From an uncultured Synergistales bacterium (GTDB lineage: Bacteria > Synergistota > Synergistia > Synergistales > Aminobacteriaceae): 14,083 bases of DNA. Below are positions 1 through 7,678 of this stretch, piece after piece. Location: the NCBI GenBank assembly GCA_905233515.1, contig CAJOEQ010000064.1:1-14083 (forward strand). The letters are read 5' to 3'. The notes under the pieces were generated by a model. That model was not told the origin of the DNA. It saw only the letters and a program-made list of their open reading frames with translations, and did no database searches. A program made the position numbers and the translations under genes. The number at the start of each line of letters is the position of its first letter. Within the stretch, counting starts at the first letter, position 1.

Positions 1-576
1 CAGGCTATAGCGAGAAATTCAGGACTTGATGTCATGAGAGGGACTCTTGTAGGATTTGTTGATAGTGATGATTATATTTTGCCTGATATGTACGAAAATT
101 TATATAACGCAATGAAAGAATATAACGCAGATATGAGCATATGCAGTTTTTCTCTTGTCGATATAAATGATAATGTATACCCGTATAAAAGCGCATTTTC
201 TGAAGCATTAAAATTAATATCCCGCGATGAGGCATTTAATATTTATAATGATGCTTTAGAATATGATGTCTTATGGACGAAATTATATAAATCTGAAATT
301 TTTAACGATATTCGTTTACTCGATAATCTTCATGAAGATACGGCTATAATACATAGAGTAATAGGCAAATGCAATAAAATAGTTTTATTGAATCAAGCAT
401 TATATATTCACTTGTTAAATAATTCGGGAATTACTAATATTTTATATCAAACAAAATTTAATCTCCGTGAATTCCAAGACAGAAAATTTATAGCTCAAGA
501 TCGTTATAATTATTTCATGAGCATTAATAGACCTGATTTAGCAAAACTTGAAATTATGCTTTGGCTTATATATTAA
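1..576 (+). CDS. Family 2 glycosyltransferase, 5' end outside window, prematurely stopped
   Basis: This is a GT-A fold glycosyltransferase, probably adding a sugar to a surface polysaccharide or lipooligosaccharide at the inner membrane. The frame is open from base 1, so the N-terminal nucleotide-binding part (roughly 80-90 residues in the family) lies outside. The visible part begins with the family signature ARNSGLD (fragment residues 4-10) followed by FVDSDDY (19-25), whose DSD is the DxD metal/nucleotide-sugar site. An internal ATG at 34 is not a likely start because the ARNSGLD motif lies before it. The frame stops at 574-576, but a frame shifted by one base continues to 749 and its stop overlaps the start of the next gene, so I read this as a frameshifted gene. 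Much of the gene is clearly more AT-rich than its neighbours. Acceptor and sugar cannot be told. Confidence 0.8.
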   Translation, partial: QAIARNSGLDVMRGTLVGFVDSDDYILPDMYENLYNAMKEYNADMSICSFSLVDINDNVYPYKSAFSEALKLISRDEAFNIYNDALEYDVLWTKLYKSEIFNDIRLLDNLHEDTAIIHRVIGKCNKIVLLNQALYIHLLNNSGITNILYQTKFNLREFQDRKFIAQDRYNYFMSINRPDLAKLEIMLWLIY

Positions 577-749
577 AACGAGTAAATTATTTCGAATACA
601 AGCACGAAATATCGCCTTTTTTAGGTGAGACTATATGCGGATTAATGAAATCTTGCAAGTTTAAATACTGGATTAGAGCTTTAAACCTTGTGCGCTTATT
701 CTTTTGTAGTATATTTAGGCCATATTTACACGAGGAGCAAACAAAATGA
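577..749 (+). pseudogene. C-terminal remnant of the frameshifted glycosyltransferase
   Basis: In the third forward frame an open stretch spans 561-749 (about 60 residues). It is basic and aromatic, with the segment LKRVNYFEYKH near its start and a hydrophobic FFCSIF stretch near its end, as is common at GT2 C-termini. No Shine-Dalgarno precedes its only early start (TTG at 561). Its TGA (747-749) overlaps the ATG of the downstream aminotransferase as ATGA, the usual arrangement for translationally coupled genes. Removing one TA from the TATATA tract at 567-573 joins this frame smoothly to the glycosyltransferase above, giving about 248 residues within the window. An independent small gene is possible but less likely. 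Confidence 0.5.
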
Positions 750-1927
750 AATATAATTTTGAATCTATACACAAAAGATTTAATACAGGTTCGGGCAAAT
801 GGGACGAATTAACTAAATTCGGCATTGATGAGTCAGAAAATATAATCCCCTTTTCAGTCGCTGATATGGAATTTTTCACGGCACCTGAAATTATTGACGC
901 GCTAAAAAATGAACTCGATAATTCAATCATGGGCTATGCAAACCCGACGCGCGAATATTTAGAGACCGTCTGCAACTGGATGAGGACTCGGCACAACTGG
1001 GACGCAAAACCTGAATGGATATTAAACACTCATGGAGTAGTCGACGCATTTTTTGAGATCGTAAAAACTTTCACGCGAGAGGGCGACGGCGTTATGTTAT
1101 TGACTCCTGTTTATTATCCCATGTATATAGCTATAGAATTTAATAAACGCGTTCTCGTTGAGTGCGAATTAATTGACACTGGTACAAGTTATAAAATTGA
1201 TTTTGACGATTTCGAACGCAAAGCAGCAGACCCTAACACGAAATTATTTATTTTGTGCAGTCCTCATAATCCCGTCGGGCGAGTCTGGACTCGTGAAGAG
1301 TTAATAAAAATCGGCGAAATTTGCTTAAAATATAATGTGCTAGTTATAAGTGATGAGATTCATAATGATTTAATTATGCCCGGTTATACTCACACAGTTT
1401 TTGCGGCGATTGATAAAGATTTTGCGCTTAACTCAATAATTTGCACTGCTCCGAGCAAAAGTTTTAATATCGCAGGTTTACAGACTTCAAATATATTTAT
1501 ACCTGATGAGAAATTGCACAGAAAATACTTTAACGCCCGGAGACTCACAAATCCAAATCCTAAATGCAATATTTTAGGTTACAGAGCATGTGAAGCGGCT
1601 TATAAATTTTGTGGAAAATGGCTCGATGAGGCAATTAATATTATTGATACGAATAAAAAAATTATTGTAGACTTTCTTGCGCGTGAAATTCCCTCAATTA
1701 AAGCATATGACCTCGAAGGCACTTATTTATTATGGCTTGATTGCCGGGGGCTTGGCCTGAGTTATAGCGAGCTCGAAAAATTAAATCATACTCAAGCAAA
1801 ATTATTTTTTGATGAGGGGTATATATTCGGTAAACAAGGAGAATGCTTTGAGCGTTGGAATATTGCATGTCCTACGAGTTATATTAATGACGCTTTAAAG
1901 CGAATGAAAGAGGCTTATACGAGATAA
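746..1927 (+). CDS. patB: MalY/PatB-type PLP-dependent aminotransferase (probable cystathionine beta-lyase)
   Basis: This is a fold-type I PLP enzyme of the MalY/PatB subgroup. These usually cleave C-S bonds (cystathionine or cysteine to pyruvate, ammonia and a thiol or H2S) in the cytoplasm. Its 393 residues match the family length. The substrate-end motif FSVADMEF is at 36-43. Cofactor motifs are SPHNPVGR (172-179, N175 near the PLP), SDEIHNDL (202-209, D203 to the pyridine nitrogen) and SKSFNIAGL (237-245, K238 the Schiff-base lysine). The carboxylate-binding arginine is R370 in the segment before NIACP. The start at 746 has GAGGAG at 732-737, eight bases upstream, and overlaps the stop of the broken glycosyltransferase. 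The exact substrate is not visible: lyase and transaminase activities both occur in this subgroup. Confidence 0.9.
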   Translation: MKYNFESIHKRFNTGSGKWDELTKFGIDESENIIPFSVADMEFFTAPEIIDALKNELDNSIMGYANPTREYLETVCNWMRTRHNWDAKPEWILNTHGVVDAFFEIVKTFTREGDGVMLLTPVYYPMYIAIEFNKRVLVECELIDTGTSYKIDFDDFERKAADPNTKLFILCSPHNPVGRVWTREELIKIGEICLKYNVLVISDEIHNDLIMPGYTHTVFAAIDKDFALNSIICTAPSKSFNIAGLQTSNIFIPDEKLHRKYFNARRLTNPNPKCNILGYRACEAAYKFCGKWLDEAINIIDTNKKIIVDFLAREIPSIKAYDLEGTYLLWLDCRGLGLSYSELEKLNHTQAKLFFDEGYIFGKQGECFERWNIACPTSYINDALKRMKEAYTR

Positions 1928-1984
1928 AATTATTTGTGCTATATATTCACGAGACAGCAAAATTTATCGCAGCGATTTATTATA

Positions 1985-2020
1985 TTGCATTTTTTCAGCG
2001 CGTGAGAGAATTATTATAGA
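1985..2020 (+). promoter_or_regulatory. Weak candidate promoter for rseP-ispG in the 1928-2069 gap
   Basis: The 142-base gap before rseP holds no gene. The best sigma70-like pair I can read is TTTTCA (1992-1997), 17 bases, TATAGA (2015-2020), each matching consensus at four of six positions. An 11-base perfect palindrome, ATCGC-A-GCGAT, lies at 1966-1976 just upstream and could be an operator. No hairpin with a T tract follows patB, so readthrough from patB is also possible. Confidence 0.25.
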
Positions 2021-2053
2021 ATTTTACGCTAAAATATTATATTTATTTATAAC

Positions 2054-2072
2054 AGGAGGCACTAAAAAATTG
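2054..2072 (+). promoter_or_regulatory. Shine-Dalgarno fixing the TTG start of rseP
   Basis: AGGAGG at 2054-2059 is followed by ten bases and then TTG (2070-2072). No in-frame ATG precedes the HExxH motif, so the TTG is the start. The same ten-base spacing recurs at proS, larC and the ATP-grasp gene. Confidence 0.8.
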
Positions 2073-3116
2073 TTAGCTAGCATTATAGCTTTTATTATAG
2101 TCATTGCAGTATGTGTAGTAGTTCATGAATACGGGCATTATATCACGGCGAAAATTTTAGGCGTTCAAGTTCATGAATTCGCGTTCGGAATGGGTACGGC
2201 AATTTTTCAGCACAGGGACAAAAATAATATGCTATGGTCAATTAGAATTTTGCCGATTGGAGGATTTTGCCGGCTTGCTGGAATGGGAGAAGAAGACGAC
2301 GACGAGCGAGTCATACCGGGTAAAGGTTTCAACGAGCAGCCCGCTTGGAAGAGATTTTTTATTTTGCTTAATGGGTCATTGTTTAATATTTTGCTTGCTG
2401 TGTTATTGACTGCTTTATTTCTTTACGGTCACGGAGTTTTAGACATGGATCACACTAGAATCGGTGAAATTATGCCGGGATTCCCGTCTGAAATGGCAGG
2501 CTTGAGAGCTGGCGACGAGATTTTAAAGGTGAACGATATAAACGTGTCAAAGTGGCGCGAAATGTCCGAAAAAATTCGTGAAGAGAGCTTGAAAGATTCA
2601 AATATAAAACTCGAAATTAAGCGCGATCAAGAAATTTTAAATATTTCTGTCAATGTCCCAGTCAATAAAGAATACGGGCGGCCAATGTTAGGCGTTTCGC
2701 CTTCTTATGAGCGTTACGGATTTATTCAAGCATTAACGAGTTCAGCCGGATATACTTATAGAATGAGCATGATGATGCTGCGCGGGCTTTATGAATTAAT
2801 CACTCAAAAACGAGACGCTGACGTAACCGGGCCGGTTGGTATTGCTTCAATGTCAGGCCGTGCAATGAGGTCAGGACTATGGGATTTCATAACGTTTATA
2901 GCGATTATTGCGCTGAATTTAGGCATATTGAATTTATTTCCGATTCCTGCGCTTGACGGCGGTAGAATATTATTTGTCTTGCTTGAGATGATTGTAAGAC
3001 GGCGGCTCCCTGAAAAAGTAGAAACATGGATTCACACGGCGGGCTTTGTGCTGTTAATTTCGTTGATGATTCTTATAACGTGCAAGGACGTATATAATTT
3101 ATTTATGACTCATTAA
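2070..3116 (+). CDS. rseP: Site-2 intramembrane zinc metalloprotease RseP (M50 family)
   Basis: RseP cuts transmembrane segments of anti-sigma factors and remnant signal peptides inside the inner membrane. The protein has 348 residues. The first transmembrane helix carries the zinc site HEYGH (H19, E20, H23). PIGGF (62-66) belongs to the conserved membrane-reentrant region. A second membrane segment lies at about 96-120. A single PDZ domain spans about 125-205, with core GFPSEMAGLRAGDEIL. GPVGI is at 255-259, and the third zinc ligand motif ALDGG at 294-298 lies in a third helix (about 273-305). A final helix is at about 322-337. One PDZ domain and this length fit the Firmicutes/Synergistota type rather than the E. 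coli two-PDZ form. ispG follows after 12 bases, the common rseP-ispG arrangement. dxr and cdsA, frequent upstream partners, are absent. Confidence 0.95.
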   Translation: MLASIIAFIIVIAVCVVVHEYGHYITAKILGVQVHEFAFGMGTAIFQHRDKNNMLWSIRILPIGGFCRLAGMGEEDDDERVIPGKGFNEQPAWKRFFILLNGSLFNILLAVLLTALFLYGHGVLDMDHTRIGEIMPGFPSEMAGLRAGDEILKVNDINVSKWREMSEKIREESLKDSNIKLEIKRDQEILNISVNVPVNKEYGRPMLGVSPSYERYGFIQALTSSAGYTYRMSMMMLRGLYELITQKRDADVTGPVGIASMSGRAMRSGLWDFITFIAIIALNLGILNLFPIPALDGGRILFVLLEMIVRRRLPEKVETWIHTAGFVLLISLMILITCKDVYNLFMTH

Positions 3117-3128
3117 ACGGGTGAAATC

Positions 3129-4172
3129 ATGTACAGCAAGAATCAAGTAAATATAAATTCTCTAACAATAGGCGGGTCTGCTCCTGTCAGAGTCGAAAGT
3201 ATGCTAAAAATTTCGTTAGATAAGCGCGAAGAGTGTTTATCACAATGTGAACGGCTAATTAATTCAGGCTGTGAGATGGCACGGGCGGCACTTCCTGACA
3301 AAAAATTTGCTGATGACTTAAAATATTTAGTCTCTCACACGAAATTAATTATAATGGCTGATATACATTTTGATCCTGCTTTAGCTATTCTTGCAATGGA
3401 GTCGGGCTGCCGGGCAATTCGCATAAATCCCGGAAATATGCCGCTGAATAAATTAAATGACGTAATAAGCACTGCAAAAAATTTAGGAGTTGTAATAAGA
3501 ATCGGCGCAAATGGCGGTTCACTCTCACAAGCGCAATTAGAGCAGGCAAACGGCGACAGGTCAAAAGCACTATTTATCGCAGTAAGTGAGCAGGCTAATT
3601 TATTATTAAATCACAATTTCACAAATATAATTCTCTCTGCAAAGTCTTCAAATGTGAATGAGTGCATAAATGCAAATAAATTAATCGCAAAAAATTATCC
3701 TGACTTCCCTATGCATATAGGCTTGACTGAGGCCGGGCCGGGTGATGGCGGAGTCGTAAAGGGTACGGCCTGCATTTCGAATTTATTATCACAAGGAATC
3801 GGCGACACTTTGAGAGTCTCTTTAACTGACGAACCCGAACGAGAAGTCAGAGTCGGCTATGAAATTTTAAAGGCTCTTGATTTGAGAGTCAGAGGCGTTA
3901 ATTTAATTTCTTGTCCAACATGCGGAAGGCGGCGCGCTGATGTCATGAGACTTGTAAAAATTGTTGAGCCGTTATTAAAGAATTTGCCGGACGGTGTATC
4001 AGTTGCCGTGATGGGCTGTGAAGTGAACGGGCCTAAAGAAGCAAGACACGCACAATTCGGAATAGCAGGAACTCCCGGAGGTGCGTTATTATTCCGGGAG
4101 GGTCAATCAGTCGGCGAATATGATTTTAACGAGCTTGAAAAAGTTTTGCCGGGCTTTCTTACTCTTGAATAA
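3129..4172 (+). CDS. ispG: 4-hydroxy-3-methylbut-2-enyl-diphosphate synthase IspG (GcpE)
   Basis: IspG reductively opens methylerythritol cyclodiphosphate to HMBPP, the penultimate step of the non-mevalonate isoprenoid pathway, using a [4Fe-4S] cluster. The N-terminal TIM barrel starts with the LTIGGSAPV region (12-20), followed by IRINPGN (97-103), RIGANGGSL (124-132) and HIGLTEAG (196-203). The C-terminal cluster domain has SCPTCGRR (C262, C265), MGC (C297) and the conserved glutamate E304 in GPKEA, matching C270/C273/C305/E312 of the E. coli enzyme. The 347 residues fit the two-domain bacterial form. The start of the barrel is slightly divergent (VESML where VQSMT is usual). The ATG at 3129 has only a modest GGGTGA upstream and probably depends on coupling to rseP, whose stop is 12 bases away. 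The 3' end overlaps the converging acetyltransferase. Confidence 0.95.
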   Translation: MYSKNQVNINSLTIGGSAPVRVESMLKISLDKREECLSQCERLINSGCEMARAALPDKKFADDLKYLVSHTKLIIMADIHFDPALAILAMESGCRAIRINPGNMPLNKLNDVISTAKNLGVVIRIGANGGSLSQAQLEQANGDRSKALFIAVSEQANLLLNHNFTNIILSAKSSNVNECINANKLIAKNYPDFPMHIGLTEAGPGDGGVVKGTACISNLLSQGIGDTLRVSLTDEPEREVRVGYEILKALDLRVRGVNLISCPTCGRRRADVMRLVKIVEPLLKNLPDGVSVAVMGCEVNGPKEARHAQFGIAGTPGGALLFREGQSVGEYDFNELEKVLPGFLTLE

Positions 4173-4732
4173 TTTCGCGAATAACTTTGCAAGGGACTCC
4201 GGCGGCGAGTGAATTCGGGGGGATGTCGCGAGTTACTACACTGCCAGCCACCGATTTTGACTCCGGCTGTAACTGTAACATTTGAAGCAAGCCAGCAATT
4301 AGACTCGATTGTTATAGACTTCCCATATTCAAGAATAATTAATCCCCCGTTTTCAGTCATGCGGGGATTTCTATTTTTGTATTCAAGCGGGTGCAAAGGA
4401 GTTAAAAGCGATACACCAGTACCAAGCATAACATTATCGCCGATATAGACCGGGCAGACATCTAAAATAGTCGTGTTGAAATTTGCGTAAAAATTCTTCC
4501 CGATATGAGTATTAAATCCATAGTCAAAATAAATAGGCCCTTGAAAATAAATCTCGTCAGCGTCATAATCAGGCAATAACTCACGCAGAATTAAATATCT
4601 TAAATCGTCCTCATCGTCAATAATTTTATTAAATTGAGCGCATAATTTATGAGCCTTTTGACGTAATTTAACGAGTTCAGGATCTGCGGGATTATATAAT
4701 TCTCCTGCTGTCATTTTTTCGCGTTCTGTCAT
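4159..4732 (-). pseudogene. Maltose/galactoside O-acetyltransferase family gene with one-base frameshift
   Basis: This is a left-handed beta-helix (hexapeptide repeat) acetyltransferase of the Maa/LacA/NodL type, which moves acetyl from acetyl-CoA to a sugar hydroxyl. It opens with the Maa domain (TEREKMTAGELYNP, residues 2-15), then ANFNTTILDVCPVYIGDN (83-100) and the catalytic histidine H114 in TPLHP. After VKIGG (158-162) the zero frame becomes unrelated low-complexity sequence running to a stop at 4103-4105. One extra base at about 4246 explains this: in the next frame the reading continues [12 protein letters not shown]...VPCKVIREI and stops at 4159-4161, giving a normal 190-residue enzyme. 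That restored end overlaps the ispG stop by 14 bases. The start at 4732 matches the family N-terminus; AAAGGA (4746-4751) lies in the end of the preceding ATP-grasp gene. The indel may be real or an assembly error. Confidence 0.8.
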
Positions 4733-4742
4733 GATTTATATT

Positions 4743-6419
4743 TTATCCTTTAGTGGCAATTAATATTTTTTCCTGTTTTGACTCATAAATCGGAGCTTCA
4801 ATCTTGAGTCCTGCAACACGTAAAAGAATCTCGATTCCCTTTATGCCATATGGAATATTGCAGTATGTGCTTTCAGGAATTATAACGCGTCCGCCTCGTC
4901 TTATTTTGCTGATTAACTTATAAATTTTTTCTGCCAGGCTTTCAACGTCCGCAAAAGATTCGGCTTTATTCAAGTAAATTATTCCCTGTTCGTAGCTGTC
5001 AAATGCTGAAGATAATTCTTGATCGCTTGTTACTACGCAGGAGCCTTTTACTTCCTGATTAATATCGCTTAAAATTAATATACTGCCTTTAGAATTTGTC
5101 GTGTTAATTACCTGCTCAATGCTTAGGGATTTATCGGGTGTCTTAAAAGTTAAATTCTCGTTCTGGAATATTAAATCAGGATATTTCATTTCGATTTCGT
5201 GCAAAATCCGGCAGTCCTCGCGAACAATTTTATCATCTTCATGTAAAAGATAAATAACTCCGCCCGCAGTCTCAAGATTTCTAGTTTTCGGTAAATCGTC
5301 CCTATTGCCTGCACCTGTAAAATTTGCGTCGTAGTAGCTCCTTAAATGACGGCTTAATTGCATTATGGGCGTTGAATATTCGCGCGTATCATTAGGAACT
5401 ATAATAAATTTGATTGCTCCGAAATTGTGAGTCCTGTAAGGCTTTCTGCGGTCCTCGTTAAATTTTTCGTGATCAAGATATGAATCTAAAATTTTATCAG
5501 TATCATGATGGCCGTATATGCTGTCAAGAAATTTTCTGCGCATTGATGCACCCATAGGGCGGCAGTTTACTTCTATCAGCACGGGGCCTTTCTCGTCGAT
5601 CATGTATTCACCGTGAACTGGGCCGTATTTTATTCCGATTGCATTTGCTACGTCATAAGCATAATTTACAAGCTCCCAGTGTCCTATATCAAGTTCCTTT
5701 ACAATTTGAAAATTATTATATGCGTTTGTACCGTTTGAGAGCTTGATTTTCTCATATGAAGCCATTGATATTAAACTGTGCCGGCCATTGCATGAAGTAG
5801 TATTTACTATATATTCAGTGCCTATTATGCGTTCTTGAATAAGTGTATCAGGATTTAATTCAAGATTTTTGCTGACTGCTGAGAGCATTTCTTCACGATT
5901 ACTGCAAATATATACACCTTGAGTCCCCGCGCCCCTTGCAGGTTTCACGACTGTATTTTGCGTATCAAGTTCATTAAAAAATTTCTCGGCCTCTTCAATC
6001 GAAGATACTAATTTGCCGCGAATATAGCGAATCCCGTAATCTTTCAAGGCCTCATGCATTTTGTCTTTCTGAGTCATTTGCGGGAGTCTTGATACAGGAT
6101 TCCCCGCGAGTCCTAAATCATTTGATAGTTTTGTTGCAAGCTCAACACCGAACTCATTACCGGCTAATACTAAAATGGGCTTTAATTCTCGTACTTGCTG
6201 TAAAATTGCATTATAGTCGGGATTTTCTTTGATGATCTGAAATTTTCCGGCAAAACGTGCATTTATTGAGTCTCTCTCTGCACGAAGAACATTCATTTCT
6301 TCGCTTATATTAGGATAATTTCCTTCAAGCAATACAGGCTCATAGCCGCGGCTTATTATGTCATCGATAAAATTTTTACCTGATGAGATATATTCAGCGA
6401 TTACGATTTTATTTTTCAA
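4743..6419 (-). CDS. ATP-grasp ligase (probable carboxylate-amine/peptide ligase) with extra C-terminal domain
   Basis: ATP-grasp enzymes activate a carboxylate as acyl phosphate and join it to an amine or thiol in the cytoplasm. Numbered from a GTG at 6428, the 561-residue frame has a pre-grasp Rossmann-like domain (about 5-115), the ATP lid with VVKPARGAGTQGVY (160-173, K162 and the glycine loop), LIQERIIGTEY (196-206) and the metal-binding segment GEYMIDEKGPVLIEVNCRP (E274, E286, N288). About 115 C-terminal residues (447-561) form an alternating strand/helix region with RRGGRVIIPES and ILIATKG, resembling the last strands of a class I methyltransferase fold, with no visible SAM-binding glycine loop. 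I place the start at TTG 6419, ten bases after AAGGA (6430-6434); the GTG at 6428 would sit one base from it. larC ends 31 bases upstream. Overall layout recalls BacD-like ligases, but the substrate is unknown. Confidence 0.85.
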   Translation of the reverse strand: MKNKIVIAEYISSGKNFIDDIISRGYEPVLLEGNYPNISEEMNVLRAERDSINARFAGKFQIIKENPDYNAILQQVRELKPILVLAGNEFGVELATKLSNDLGLAGNPVSRLPQMTQKDKMHEALKDYGIRYIRGKLVSSIEEAEKFFNELDTQNTVVKPARGAGTQGVYICSNREEMLSAVSKNLELNPDTLIQERIIGTEYIVNTTSCNGRHSLISMASYEKIKLSNGTNAYNNFQIVKELDIGHWELVNYAYDVANAIGIKYGPVHGEYMIDEKGPVLIEVNCRPMGASMRRKFLDSIYGHHDTDKILDSYLDHEKFNEDRRKPYRTHNFGAIKFIIVPNDTREYSTPIMQLSRHLRSYYDANFTGAGNRDDLPKTRNLETAGGVIYLLHEDDKIVREDCRILHEIEMKYPDLIFQNENLTFKTPDKSLSIEQVINTTNSKGSILILSDINQEVKGSCVVTSDQELSSAFDSYEQGIIYLNKAESFADVESLAEKIYKLISKIRRGGRVIIPESTYCNIPYGIKGIEILLRVAGLKIEAPIYESKQEKILIATKG

Positions 6420-6434
6420 GTTTGCCACTTCCTT
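6417..6434 (-). promoter_or_regulatory. Shine-Dalgarno choosing TTG 6419 as start of the ATP-grasp gene
   Basis: On the minus strand AAGGA (6434-6430) is followed by ten bases and TTG (6419-6417). The alternative GTG at 6428-6426 lies one base after the same core, too close for initiation. The ten-base spacing equals that of the other TTG-started genes here. Confidence 0.65.
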
Positions 6435-6450
6435 TTTTGCTTATAAATTT

Positions 6451-7674
6451 TTATAGACATGAATAAATAATTTTGCGAATCTCCCATATTGAGCGGCCAT
6501 GTTCAAGCGCAAGAGCCTTCACGTCTTCATATTCGGGAATTTTGCGTAAAATTTCACCGTTTAAGCTAGTAATCTTGACTCTAATTTTGCCCAGTGAAGT
6601 ATTAATCTCTTGAATCTCCCATTTTAAGCGCAGTCTATCAAGTTCGCTGATTCTGACTCCCTGTGAAGTCGTATGAGTCAAAATTATTTTTGCGAGTTTG
6701 CTTGCGTTATCAGGTTCAGAAAGACAGCAGAATTTTACGCCCGGCCTAAATTTTTTCATGTAAATATTTTCAGTCCATACGTCGAGAGCTTGAGCATTAA
6801 ATAATTTCTCTGAAACAGGCTCATAGTCTTGAGGATTCATGTCATCAATATTGCATTCAATCAAAGCTAATTTTTCATGTATAAATTCGTCGTCTTTGAT
6901 GTCTGAGTCTATCAAGAGAGCGCGCAAAACGTTCGGCATGTCCGGCGAGTCATTATTTCCGATTCCATAGCCTGACGCTGTAATTTTCCCAGTCGGAATA
7001 TTCCCGAATGCATCAGCAAGAATCTTAACGAGTAATGCACCAGTCGGAGTCGTTCTCTCCATAGGTGAGCCATTAGAGAAAACTGGCAGACCACGCAATA
7101 AATATTCAGTCGCAGGAGCAGGAACGGGCAAAATCCCATGTGCGCACTTCACAGTACCTGAACCGACATTTATATTTGAACAAATCACGCGCGGCCAATT
7201 CAATGAGTCAATTAATATAAATGAGCCTACTATATCAATTATTGAGTCAACCGCTCCGACCTCGTGAAAATGAATTTTATCGGGTGTAGTTCCGTGTACG
7301 TTAGCTTCTGCATTTGCTAAGAGTGAGAACGCCCGCAAAGATTCCCGCTTTATTCTTTCATTCAGAGTGCTTGACATGATAATTTTTTCAATATCCGCTA
7401 AATTCCTGCCGTGATGATGATGATGTTCGTGTTCATGCTCGTGATCGTGTTCGTGGTGTTCGTGATGATGAGTCAATTTCACGTCAAAATTTATTCCTGA
7501 AATCCCGTTTTTTGTTGAATTCTCGATTATTAGCTCGTACTCACTAGAATCGAGTCCGGTTAATTTATTCAAGCCTTCAATTAAAATTTTATGAGTCGGG
7601 ACAAGATTCAACAATGCCCCTATAAACATATCGCCCGCAATTCCTGCAAAGCAATCAAGATATAAAGTTTTCAA
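6451..7674 (-). CDS. larC: Nickel-pincer cofactor biosynthesis protein LarC
   Basis: LarC inserts nickel into pyridinium-3,5-bisthiocarboxylic acid mononucleotide, the last step of the nickel-pincer nucleotide cofactor used by LarA-type lactate and other 2-hydroxyacid racemases. The N-terminal signature YLDCFAGIAGDMFIGALL is at 5-22. A histidine-rich stretch follows at 69-88 (14 His and 6 acidic residues of 20), a likely metal-binding tract. The C-terminal half has the conserved ECNIDDMNPQ (about 275-284) and ends with EYEDVKALA, as in LarC2. The gene is one continuous frame of 407 residues, unlike Lactobacillus plantarum, where larC1 and larC2 are joined by frameshifting. It starts with TTG, ten bases after AAAGGAG (7685-7691), and lies four bases after the comB stop. 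No larA, larB or larE is in view, so those must be elsewhere if the cofactor is made. Confidence 0.92.
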   Translation of the reverse strand: MKTLYLDCFAGIAGDMFIGALLNLVPTHKILIEGLNKLTGLDSSEYELIIENSTKNGISGINFDVKLTHHHEHHEHDHEHEHEHHHHHGRNLADIEKIIMSSTLNERIKRESLRAFSLLANAEANVHGTTPDKIHFHEVGAVDSIIDIVGSFILIDSLNWPRVICSNINVGSGTVKCAHGILPVPAPATEYLLRGLPVFSNGSPMERTTPTGALLVKILADAFGNIPTGKITASGYGIGNNDSPDMPNVLRALLIDSDIKDDEFIHEKLALIECNIDDMNPQDYEPVSEKLFNAQALDVWTENIYMKKFRPGVKFCCLSEPDNASKLAKIILTHTTSQGVRISELDRLRLKWEIQEINTSLGKIRVKITSLNGEILRKIPEYEDVKALALEHGRSIWEIRKIIYSCL

Positions 7675-7678
7675 GCGT

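Noticed and set aside
32..235. 67-codon open frame on the minus strand
   Set aside because: It lies opposite the GT2 signature motifs and is a chance frame in AT-rich DNA.
4072..4100. Inverted repeat CTCCCGG, 15-base loop, CCGGGAG near the ispG end as a terminator
   Set aside because: It lies inside the ispG coding sequence, has a long loop and no T run on either strand.
4209..4448. 79-codon open frame on the plus strand downstream of ispG
   Set aside because: It mirrors the acetyltransferase hexapeptide region on the opposite strand and has no similarity of its own that I can see.
6426..6428. GTG start for the ATP-grasp gene
   Set aside because: Only one base separates it from the AAGGA core. 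TTG at 6419 has the ten-base spacing seen at neighbouring genes.
7411..7470. The CAT/CAC-rich stretch in larC as a DNA microsatellite or CRISPR-like repeat
   Set aside because: It stays in frame, mixes His, Glu and Asp codons, and sits in an intact LarC, so it is best read as a protein tract.
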